Positions 26,072 through 32,989 of a stretch of DNA of 64,000 nt are shown here, piece by piece. Under the pieces are notes generated by a model. The model made no database searches. It was not told the origin of the DNA and saw only the letters and a list, made by a program, of their open reading frames with translations. Made by a program: the position numbers and the translations under genes. How positions within the stretch are numbered: the first letter of the stretch is position 1; every line of letters starts with the position of its first letter. Origin of the DNA: Oscillospiraceae bacterium. Lineage in GTDB: Bacteria; Bacillota_A; Clostridia; Oscillospirales; Ruminococcaceae. The stretch is taken from contig JAGAJA010000057.1 in the NCBI GenBank assembly GCA_017829075.1, positions 1 to 64,000 on the forward strand. The letters run 5' to 3'.

Positions 26072-26871
26072 GCAGTTTTACGGCTTGTGAAAGGCTTGAG
26101 TTAATACGTCACAAGGACAGACCCACAGTAAACGACTATATCCCGGCGATGTTCACCCGGTTCATGGAGTTCCACGGGGACAGGCTTTACGGCGATGACG
26201 CGGCGATAATCGGCGGCATCGGCTATCTGAGCGACACTCCGGTGACTGTTCTGGCGCAGGTGAAGGGGCGCAATCTTGACGAGAACAAGCGCACAAACTT
26301 TGCCATGCCCCACCCGGAGGGCTACCGCAAGGCTCTGCGTCTTGCGAAGCAGGCAGAGAAATTCCACCGTCCGGTGATCTGTTTAGTGGACACCCCCGGC
26401 GCGTTCTGCGGAGTTGAAGCAGAACAGCGCGGTCAGGGTGAGGCTATCGCCCGTAACCTCTATGAATTCATGACGCTGAAAACTCCCGTGATCTCGGTCA
26501 TTCTCGGCGAGGGCGGCTCCGGCGGCGCTTTGGCGCTTGCGGTATGCGATGAGCTTGCAATGCTTGAAAACGCGCTGTATTCCGTCATCAGCCCCCGCGG
26601 CGCGGCTTCAATACTCTGGAAAGACGGCACGAAGGAGAAAGAAGCCTGCGAGGTGCTTAAAATCACAGCGGAGGATCTGGTGAACTTCGGCGTGTGCGAC
26701 AAGATAATCCCTGAACCTACCGGCGGCGCGCACCTCAGCAAGGAGCAGACCGCAGACAATATTTACGAGTATCTCGTGGACGCAGTTTACCGCCTTAAAA
26801 ACACAGAAACGGATCAGCTTCTTCAGCGTCGTTATGAAAAATTTAGAAAAATAGGCATGTTTACTGAATAA
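26068..26871 (+). CDS. accA: Acetyl-CoA carboxylase carboxyltransferase, alpha subunit
   Basis: A 267-aa AccA. GDRLYGDD (about 32-39), DTPGAFCGVEAEQRGQGEAIARN and GEGGSGGALAL are typical. It is somewhat shorter than the 310-320-aa proteobacterial form, as is common in Firmicutes. It is the last gene of the fab/acc run; acpP follows with its own promoter. Confidence 0.94.
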   Translation: MSSFTACERLELIRHKDRPTVNDYIPAMFTRFMEFHGDRLYGDDAAIIGGIGYLSDTPVTVLAQVKGRNLDENKRTNFAMPHPEGYRKALRLAKQAEKFHRPVICLVDTPGAFCGVEAEQRGQGEAIARNLYEFMTLKTPVISVILGEGGSGGALALAVCDELAMLENALYSVISPRGAASILWKDGTKEKEACEVLKITAEDLVNFGVCDKIIPEPTGGAHLSKEQTADNIYEYLVDAVYRLKNTETDQLLQRRYEKFRKIGMFTE

Positions 26872-26910
26872 TTTTGTAGAAAATTCTCTGCAAAAATTTC
26901 TGTACGGGGC

Positions 26911-26946
26911 TTGATTATTTGTGTTGTATGTTATATAATATAACAT
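26911..26946 (+). promoter_or_regulatory. acpP promoter with palindrome on the -10 box
   Basis: TTGATT (26911-26916), a 17-bp spacer and TATAAT (26934-26939). A perfect 19-bp palindrome (26928-26946, centre at 26937) covers the -10 box, so a dimeric regulator could control acpP separately from the fab operon. Confidence 0.75.
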
Positions 26947-26993
26947 GAAATGTTTCCGGCAGGAACTTAATATTAAATTGGAGGGTAAATACA

Positions 26994-27227
26994 ATGGTAT
27001 TTGACAAGGTTAAGGAGCTTATTTCCGAGCAGCTCGACGTTAAGGCAGACGACATCACAGAGGCTTCTTCCATTCAGGACGATCTGGGCGCTGATTCTCT
27101 GGACGTTGTTGATCTGGTAATGGCTCTTGAGGACGAGTTCGACGTTGAGATCCCTGAGGATCAGGTCGAGAACATCAAGACCGTCGGCGACATCGTTAAG
27201 TTCATCGAGGACAATGCTGAAAAGTAA
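26994..27227 (+). CDS. acpP: Acyl carrier protein
   Basis: A 77-aa acidic protein with the phosphopantetheine attachment motif [15 protein letters not shown] (Ser about 37). It carries acyl chains through the Fab cycle. It is promoted independently of the fab operon and followed by a strong terminator, which allows the high level usually needed for ACP. AGGGTAAATACA precedes the start. Confidence 0.96.
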   Translation: MVFDKVKELISEQLDVKADDITEASSIQDDLGADSLDVVDLVMALEDEFDVEIPEDQVENIKTVGDIVKFIEDNAEK

Positions 27228-27250
27228 TCCGTGTTTTCATGGTACAATTC

Positions 27251-27286
27251 TCCTGCTGCCGTTAACGGCGGCAGGATTTTTGTTTT
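27251..27286 (+). terminator. Intrinsic terminator of acpP
   Basis: An 11-bp stem (27251-27261 with 27266-27276), TTAA loop, then TTTTTGTTTT. Confidence 0.92.
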
Positions 27287-27304
27287 CCGATGCGAAAAAA
27301 TCGC

Positions 27305-27333
27305 TTGATTTTTTGGATAATTTATGTTAGAAT
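27305..27333 (+). promoter_or_regulatory. Promoter of the riboswitch-like leader
   Basis: TTGATT (27305-27310), 17-bp spacer, TAGAAT (27328-27333). Transcription would begin near 27340, giving a leader of about 260 nt before the DUF2798 gene. Confidence 0.7.
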
Positions 27334-27424
27334 AAAAAAGCAGCCGATGGACTGCAAAATTGAATAAAGACAATCAACGATACACGTTGCACTCCGGTGC
27401 GTAAATCTGATCACGGTACGGATT

Positions 27425-27536
27425 GGGGCGCTGCCGATAAAGCAGTTTTCGACCCGCCGAGCAAAATCATCTGTTATTTAGATGAAGTTACGGCGAGGCG
27501 GAACTGACGAAAGGGGCACCCTTTGGAGCGTGTGTT
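27425..27536 (+). ncRNA. Candidate riboswitch of unrecognised class, copy A
   Basis: A structured leader with pairings TGCC/GGCA, GCAGTT/AACTG and CCGCC/GGCGG. A conserved GAGCAAAA then precedes a variable hairpin (7-bp arms, about 27466-27485), followed by GTTAYGGC. Copy B at 35742-35873 shares the unpaired blocks (GCCGATA, GAGCAAAA, GGCGGAACTG) while stems vary. The 3' tail GGAGCGTGTGTT (27525-27536) pairs over 12 bp (with G-U pairs) with 27547-27558, the 5' arm of the terminator, so it is a ready antiterminator. I could not match the core to the riboswitch consensus sequences I know; an Rfam comparison decides. Confidence 0.65.
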
Positions 27537-27546
27537 ATTATTTTTT

Positions 27547-27577
27547 AACGTATGCTCCGGCATACGTTTTTTTGTTT
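27547..27577 (+). terminator. Attenuator-type terminator before the DUF2798 gene
   Basis: A 9-bp perfect stem (27547-27555 with 27560-27568), TCCG loop, then a U run. It lies 23 nt before the ATG at 27600, so it controls entry into the gene. Its 5' arm is also the target of the antiterminator at 27525-27536. Confidence 0.9.
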
Positions 27578-27599
27578 GTCTTGAGAAAAGGAGATTTTT

Positions 27600-28166
27600 A
27601 TGCCAAGAAATCAATTTCAGAGAATGATCTTTGCCCTCATTACGGTGGTGATAACCGTACACGCTTATGTTTTTTACAGCCTGTATGTGATAAACGGCGG
27701 AATGTTCATGGAGATCACCGGCGAAACCGGAGTGCTTGCGGCAATAAACAAGCTCGGAGGAGTTTCGGTGTATGGCTCGCCGCTTCCGATCTGGGCGGTG
27801 ATACTTATTGAGTTCGTACTTGCATATACGCTGGAGGTGCTTGTGGGCTCGCCGCTTTCTTTCCGGCTTGCGTCAAGGGTTTTCGATCCCGGAAAGACAC
27901 ACCCCGTGATCTTTGAAACAGCGGTAATCTGCGCTACCGTCGGGATCATGTGCCCCTCAATGAGCTTTATCGCCGCATTCCTGTATTATGACTATCAGGC
28001 GGGATTTAATATGTGGACTCTGCTTGCGAACTGGCTCAGGCTTGTCTGCTTCAATTTCCCGTTCGCTTTCTTTACACAGCTTTTCTTTATCCAACCCTTT
28101 GTCAGAACAGTATTCAAGCTGATTTTCATGAGGAGATCCAGAAGCGAAAGCGAAGCCTGCCGATAA
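27600..28166 (+). CDS. DUF2798-type membrane protein under leader control
   Basis: A 188-aa integral membrane protein with about four helices (roughly 8-30, 58-80, 100-125, 142-165). The repeated pattern MPRNQFQRMIFAL and TVGIMCPSMSFIA matches DUF2798, a family of unknown function. A G-free spacer with AAAGGAG precedes the start. Its expression is probably gated by the riboswitch-like attenuator directly upstream, so the ligand of that RNA may be what the protein transports or senses. A terminator follows at 28217-28246. Confidence 0.75.
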   Translation: MPRNQFQRMIFALITVVITVHAYVFYSLYVINGGMFMEITGETGVLAAINKLGGVSVYGSPLPIWAVILIEFVLAYTLEVLVGSPLSFRLASRVFDPGKTHPVIFETAVICATVGIMCPSMSFIAAFLYYDYQAGFNMWTLLANWLRLVCFNFPFAFFTQLFFIQPFVRTVFKLIFMRRSRSESEACR

Positions 28167-28216
28167 TCTGAGTCACCGATAATTCTGCGGAATAGCCCCT
28201 GAACAGCAGGTATTTA

Positions 28217-28246
28217 TCCCGACGCAGCATAATGCGGCGGGATTTT
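28217..28246 (+). terminator. Intrinsic terminator after the DUF2798 gene
   Basis: A stem with one mismatch pair (28217-28225 with 28233-28241), then TTTTTG. Confidence 0.82.
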
Positions 28247-28279
28247 TGTTACTGTCGGCAATAAATATTTGTGAATTTC

Positions 28280-28308
28280 TTGACAGAATGCCAAAAGTGG
28301 TATATAAT
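28280..28308 (+). promoter_or_regulatory. Promoter of aconitase
   Basis: TTGACA (28280-28285), 17-bp spacer, TATAAT (28303-28308). The expected start site (near 28315) lies about 6 nt before the MITE, so the element is part of the transcript. Confidence 0.88.
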
Positions 28309-28320
28309 AAATAGTGTTAA

Positions 28321-28408
28321 GGGAAACGCTGATTAAACAAAACCGCCCTGCTCAGACGAGGGAACTCACGCGGCGGGTTTTGTTACACGTCGCTATATCA
28401 GCGTAGCC
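28321..28408. mobile_element. MITE-like element, copy 2 (88 bp), in the acn leader
   Basis: It starts GGGAAACGCTGATTAAA, identical to copy 1 at 10175. It ends ATATCAGCGTAGCC, an inverted match of the left end. TAA flanks it on both sides (28318-28320 and 28409-28411), a 3-bp target duplication. The interior ACTCACGCGGCGGGTTTTG block is shared with copy 1. It would fold into a hairpin in the 5' untranslated region of aconitase. Confidence 0.75.
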
Positions 28409-28460
28409 TAAGGTATGCCGGGGCATTACTCCGGAAAATAAACATAAAGGAGCAAAAGAC

Positions 28461-30392
28461 ATGGGACTTACATTAACCGAAAAGATCATCAAGGCTCACA
28501 TCATTGACGGCGAAATGGTAAAGGGTACAGAGATCGGTCTGAAGATCGACCAGACCCTGACTCAGGACGCCACCGGCACAATGGCTTACTTACAGTTTGA
28601 GGCTATGGGCGTAGACAGGGTAAAGACCGAGCGCTCCGTGGCTTATATCGATCATAATACTCTCCAGAGCGGCTTCGAGAATGCGGACGACCACCGTTTC
28701 ATCGGCTCTGTCGCAAAGAAGCACGGCATCTGGTTCTCCCGTCCCGGCAACGGTATCTGCCATCAGGTTCATCTTGAGCGTTTCGGAAAGCCGGGCAAGA
28801 CCCTCATCGGCTCTGACAGCCATACTCCTACCGGCGGCGGTATCGGTATGCTGGCTATGGGCGCAGGCGGTCTTGACGTTGCAGTAGCAATGGGCGGCGG
28901 TGCATATTACATAACAATGCCTAAGGTAGTTAAGATCAACCTCACCGGCAAGCTCAACGACTGGGTATCCGCAAAGGACGTTATTCTTGAGGTGCTGCGC
29001 CGTCTGTCCGTAAAGGGCGGCGTTGGCAAGGTAATGGAATACACCGGCGAGGGCGTAAAGAGCCTGTCCGTTCCGGAGCGCGCTACTATCACGAACATGG
29101 GCGCAGAGCTGGGAGCTACCACCTCCATTTTCCCGTCCGATGAAACCACTCTCCAGTTCCTCAAGGCTCAGGGCAGAGAAGAGGACTATGTACCTATGTC
29201 CGCTGACCCGGACGCAGTTTATGACGAGGAAGTGGACATCGATCTGTCCAAGCTGGTTCCGCTTGCTGCTTGTCCTCACAGCCCGGACAACGTGAAGTCC
29301 GTCGAGGAGATCGGCAAGATCAAGATTGATCAGGTGTGCATAGGCTCCTGCACAAATTCCTCTTTGCAGGATATGCGCAAGGTCGCACACATCTTAAAGG
29401 GCAAGACCGTTCACCCGGACGTGAGCCTTTCCATTGCCCCCGGCTCAAAGCAGGTATTCAACCAGATCGCCGAGGACGGAACTCTGTCAATCCTTATCGC
29501 TGCCGGCGCGAGAATTCTTGAGAGCGCCTGCGGCCCCTGCATAGGCATGGGACAGTCCCCGAACAGCAAGGGCATTTCCCTGCGTACCTTCAACCGCAAC
29601 TTCTTAGGCAGAAGCGGCACAAAGGACGCCGAGATCTATCTCGTATCTCCGGAAACCGCCGCTGTATCCGCCCTCACCGGCGTATTCACCGACCCGCGCA
29701 CTGCCGGCGATATGCCAGCGTATGTAATGCCGGAGAAGTTCATCATCAACGATAACATGGTAGTACCTCCTGCAAGCGTTGAGGAGGCTCCCTCCGTTGA
29801 AGTCCTCAGAGGCCCGAACATCAAGCCGTTCCCGGTAAACAAGCCGCTTGCTGAGAGCATCGAGTCCGGAGTTACCCTCAAGGTAGGCGACAACATCACC
29901 ACCGACCACATCATGCCCGCAGGCGCGAAGATACTGCCCCTGCGCTCCAATATTCCGGCTATCTCGGAGTATTGCTTCACCGTATGCGATGAAACCTTCC
30001 CGAAGCGCGCTAAGGAAGCCGGAACATCTATCATCGTTGGCGGCACAAACTACGGTCAGGGCTCTTCAAGAGAGCACGCGGCTCTTGCTCCGCTGTACCT
30101 CGGCGTTAAGGCTATCATCTGCAAGAGCTTTGCGAGAATTCACCGCCAGAACCTCATCAACAACGGCATTCTCCCGCTGGAATTCGTGAACGAAGCCGAT
30201 TACGACAAGGTTGAGCAGGGCGATCAGCTTGCTATCGCGAATATCCGCTCTATCGTTGAAAACGGCGGACAGATCATCGTTGAGGACAAGACAAAGGGCT
30301 TCAGCTTCGAGGTGAAGTGCGAGCTTTCCGAGCGCGGCAAGGGCATGATGCTTGCCGGCGGTCTGCTGAACTACACCAAGAACGGAAAGTAA
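28461..30392 (+). CDS. acn: Aconitate hydratase
   Basis: A 643-aa aconitase isomerising citrate to isocitrate. Fe-S ligands are in GSCTNSSLQDM (about 295) and ACGPCIGMGQSP (about 355). The C-terminal swivel domain has GGTNYGQGSSREHAAL (about 515-530). Length and sequence fit the shorter, mitochondrial-like bacterial form. It forms a unit with a small membrane peptide gene and icd, giving citrate to 2-oxoglutarate. No citrate synthase gene is in the window. Its leader contains MITE copy 2. Confidence 0.93.
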   Translation: MGLTLTEKIIKAHIIDGEMVKGTEIGLKIDQTLTQDATGTMAYLQFEAMGVDRVKTERSVAYIDHNTLQSGFENADDHRFIGSVAKKHGIWFSRPGNGICHQVHLERFGKPGKTLIGSDSHTPTGGGIGMLAMGAGGLDVAVAMGGGAYYITMPKVVKINLTGKLNDWVSAKDVILEVLRRLSVKGGVGKVMEYTGEGVKSLSVPERATITNMGAELGATTSIFPSDETTLQFLKAQGREEDYVPMSADPDAVYDEEVDIDLSKLVPLAACPHSPDNVKSVEEIGKIKIDQVCIGSCTNSSLQDMRKVAHILKGKTVHPDVSLSIAPGSKQVFNQIAEDGTLSILIAAGARILESACGPCIGMGQSPNSKGISLRTFNRNFLGRSGTKDAEIYLVSPETAAVSALTGVFTDPRTAGDMPAYVMPEKFIINDNMVVPPASVEEAPSVEVLRGPNIKPFPVNKPLAESIESGVTLKVGDNITTDHIMPAGAKILPLRSNIPAISEYCFTVCDETFPKRAKEAGTSIIVGGTNYGQGSSREHAALAPLYLGVKAIICKSFARIHRQNLINNGILPLEFVNEADYDKVEQGDQLAIANIRSIVENGGQIIVEDKTKGFSFEVKCELSERGKGMMLAGGLLNYTKNGK

Positions 30393-30417
30393 TGAAAAAC
30401 AGGGAAAGGAGTACTGC

Positions 30418-30573
30418 ATGAAAGGGTCTGCGTGCTTTTTTATGGCAATAGCGGCGTTTCTCGCCGGAGTTATAGTTGGCAGCAGGTTTCTGCCATGCAG
30501 CGGCTCAGTGGGTTGTAACACTAACACCATATATAATTACGGTTCTGTAAAGAAAGGAAAAGACAATGGCTGA
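30418..30573 (+). CDS. Small membrane peptide (51 aa) between acn and icd
   Basis: A short ORF with an excellent ribosome-binding site (AAAGGAG, 6 nt before the ATG). It encodes a peptide with one hydrophobic helix (about residues 5-25) and a short polar tail; three Cys lie at about 6, 27 and 33. Its stop codon overlaps the start of icd (the two ORFs share 8 nt), and the ribosome-binding site of icd lies inside it, so its translation may control icd. I do not recognise a family. The spacing and signal make a random ORF less likely but not excluded. Confidence 0.55.
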   Translation: MKGSACFFMAIAAFLAGVIVGSRFLPCSGSVGCNTNTIYNYGSVKKGKDNG

Positions 30574-31783
30574 AAAAATTCAGATGACCACCCCGCTTGT
30601 TGAAATGGACGGCGACGAGATGACCAGAATTATCTGGAAGATGATAAAGGACATTCTCATAACTCCCTACATCGACCTCAAGACTGATTACTACGACCTC
30701 GGTCTGGTTCACAGAAACGAAACCGACGATCAGGTAACTATCGACTCCGCGAACGCCACCAAGAAGTACGGCGTTGCGGTAAAGTGCGCGACGATCACCC
30801 CGAATGCGCAGCGTGTTGAGGAATATAACCTCAAGGAGATGTGGAAGTCCCCGAACGGCACTATCAGAGCTATTCTGGACGGCACAGTGTTCAGAAAGCC
30901 TATCCTTGTAAAGGGCATTGTTCCCTACATTCCCACATGGACAAAGCCTATCACTATCGCGCGTCACGCTTACGGCGATATTTACAAGAACACCGAGCTG
31001 AAAGTTCCGCAGGGAAGCAAGGCGGAGCTGGTAGTCACCGACAAGGACGGCAAGGAGACCCGCGCCCTCATTCATGATTTCAAGAACAGCGACGGTATCA
31101 TTCAGGGCGTACATAACCTTGACAACTCCATTTCTTCTTTCGCAAGAGCCTGCTTCAACTACGCTCTGGATGCAAAGGAGGATCTGTGGTTCGCAGCAAA
31201 GGACACAATCTCCAAGACCTACGACCACCGCTTCAAGGACATCTTTGCAGAGATCTATGAGAACGAGTACAAGGACAAGTTCTCCGCTGCGGGCATTGAG
31301 TATTTCTACACCCTGATCGATGACGTTATCGCGAGAGTTGTACGCTCTGAGGGCGGCTTCATCTGGGCTTGCAAGAACTATGACGGCGACGTTATGTCGG
31401 ATATGCTGGCTACGGCATTCGGTTCTCTCGGACTTATGACCAGCGTGCTGGTATCTCCGGACGGAGTTTACGAGTACGAGGCGGCTCACGGCACTGTAAC
31501 CCGCCACTACTACAACTACCTCAAGGGTGAAAAGACCTCCACCAACCCCATTGCGACTATATTCGCATGGAGCGGCGCACTCCGCAAGCGCGGCGAGCTG
31601 GACAATATTCCGGCGCTCATCGACTATGCGGACAAGCTGGAAAAGGCTTCTATCCAGACCATGGAGGAGGGCGTAATGGACAAGAACCTTGCGGCGATGT
31701 CCAAGCTTGAAAACAAGCGCCCGGTAGATACAGAAACATTCCTGACTGAAATAAACAACCGTCTTGCAGTGCTTATGGGCTAA
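30566..31783 (+). CDS. icd: NADP-dependent isocitrate dehydrogenase, type II
   Basis: A 405-aa homodimer-type enzyme resembling eukaryotic cytosolic and mitochondrial NADP-IDHs rather than the E. coli type. Motifs include [30 protein letters not shown], and the metal-binding segment with [16 protein letters not shown] residues ([18 protein letters not shown]). It makes 2-oxoglutarate and NADPH, most likely for glutamate synthesis. It follows acn in the same unit, and rex lies downstream. Confidence 0.94.
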   Translation: MAEKIQMTTPLVEMDGDEMTRIIWKMIKDILITPYIDLKTDYYDLGLVHRNETDDQVTIDSANATKKYGVAVKCATITPNAQRVEEYNLKEMWKSPNGTIRAILDGTVFRKPILVKGIVPYIPTWTKPITIARHAYGDIYKNTELKVPQGSKAELVVTDKDGKETRALIHDFKNSDGIIQGVHNLDNSISSFARACFNYALDAKEDLWFAAKDTISKTYDHRFKDIFAEIYENEYKDKFSAAGIEYFYTLIDDVIARVVRSEGGFIWACKNYDGDVMSDMLATAFGSLGLMTSVLVSPDGVYEYEAAHGTVTRHYYNYLKGEKTSTNPIATIFAWSGALRKRGELDNIPALIDYADKLEKASIQTMEEGVMDKNLAAMSKLENKRPVDTETFLTEINNRLAVLMG

Positions 31784-31832
31784 AAATCGCACTGCGGCAG
31801 GGAAAAGAGCAAGAGGATAAATAATTTTTACA

Positions 31833-32519
31833 ATGCAGAAGAACAACATTTCCAACTCAGTCATTCGCAGGCTGCCGCGTTATTACCGTTTCCTCGGCGA
31901 GCTGCTTAATCAGGGAATTACAAAGATCTCTTCGCGGGAGCTGTCGGAGAAAATGCGGCTCACTGCTTCTCAGATAAGGCAGGATCTGAACTGCTTCGGC
32001 GGCTTCGGACAGCAGGGCTACGGCTACAATGTCGCGGAGCTTCGCCGGCAGGTGGGGCATATTCTTGGCCTTGACAAGCATGACAAGATAATTCTCATCG
32101 GCGCAGGTAATCTGGGACGCGCGATAACCGTGCATATCGACTTCGCAAAGTACGGCTATGAGCTTTCCGGAATCTTTGACAACAACATTTCCCTCGAAAA
32201 CATTGAAATCTCCGGCATAAAGATCATGCACACAAACAAGCTGCCGGAATTCTGCGCGGAGAACGCTCCCACAATGGCGGTGCTGTGTATTCCGAAAAGC
32301 AGCGCAAAGGATATGGTGAAGAATCTCATCGGACTTGGCGTGAACGCTTTCTGGAACTTTTCCCATTATGATATCCATTATGACTATCCGGACGCGGCGG
32401 TGGAGAATGTCCACCTGACGGACAGTCTTATGACCCTGTCCTATGCCGCAAGAAACAAGCAGGATCACGCTCCGGAAGATATTCCGGAGGACTATGTCCC
32501 GGATAGCGAAGAAGAATAA
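31833..32519 (+). CDS. rex: Redox-sensing transcriptional repressor Rex
   Basis: A 228-aa Rex protein. Residues 1-80 form the winged helix (RRLPRYYRFL, SSRELSEKM, QIRQDLNCFGGFG). Residues from about 85 onward are a Rossmann domain with GAGNLGRAI for NAD(H) binding and a C-terminal swapped helix. Rex responds to the NADH/NAD ratio and represses fermentation genes when NADH is low. Its location after acn-icd fits a redox link, but I found no convincing Rex operator at the acn promoter. Confidence 0.94.
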   Translation: MQKNNISNSVIRRLPRYYRFLGELLNQGITKISSRELSEKMRLTASQIRQDLNCFGGFGQQGYGYNVAELRRQVGHILGLDKHDKIILIGAGNLGRAITVHIDFAKYGYELSGIFDNNISLENIEISGIKIMHTNKLPEFCAENAPTMAVLCIPKSSAKDMVKNLIGLGVNAFWNFSHYDIHYDYPDAAVENVHLTDSLMTLSYAARNKQDHAPEDIPEDYVPDSEEE

Positions 32520-32581
32520 TTCCCCAGCCGCTCCGCGCAGAAACGGGGCGGCTTTGCGCATTTCGACATCAGGAGAATAAA

Positions 32582-32989
32582 GTGACGATTAAAGAAGTAA
32601 GCGAGAAATACGGCGTGTCGCAGGATACGCTGAGATACTATGAGCGAATAGGAGTAATACCGGAGGTCACACGCACCGCCGGAGGTATACGGGATTATCA
32701 GCCGGAGGATCTTGGCTGGCTGGAGCTTGCGCTGTGCATGAGGGGCGCCGGGCTTCCGGTAAACGTGCTGGTGGAATATCTTAGGCTTTACCGCGCGGGT
32801 GAAAGCACCATTCCTCAGCGTTTGGAGCTGCTCACCGCCCAGCGTGGGGAGCTTGCCGCGATGAAAGCCCGGATAGAAAACACACTGTCCCGTCTGGATT
32901 ACAAGATAAGCGTTTACGAGCGAGCGGTAAAGACCGGAGTGCTTTCATGGGACGATAGTGAGAAATGCAGCGGTGACGAAAATGGATAA
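32582..32989 (+). CDS. MerR-family transcriptional regulator
   Basis: A 135-aa regulator with the MerR winged helix at the N-terminus (TIKEVSEKYGVSQDTLRYYERIGVI, split: helix-turn-helix then RYYE wing) and a long dimerisation coiled coil (about 80-120). The start is GTG with AGGAG upstream. No cysteine cluster for metal sensing is obvious, so it is more like small-molecule or stress-responsive MerR proteins. The next gene (tandem PP2C) overlaps its 3' end by 8 nt, suggesting coupled expression. Confidence 0.85.
   Translation: MTIKEVSEKYGVSQDTLRYYERIGVIPEVTRTAGGIRDYQPEDLGWLELALCMRGAGLPVNVLVEYLRLYRAGESTIPQRLELLTAQRGELAAMKARIENTLSRLDYKISVYERAVKTGVLSWDDSEKCSGDENG

Noticed and set aside
30521..31864. 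Minus-strand ORF (447 aa) opposite icd
   Set aside because: Antisense shadow of icd without start signals or recognisable domain. The same holds for the 555-aa ORF opposite leuA and the 398-aa ORF opposite accC.
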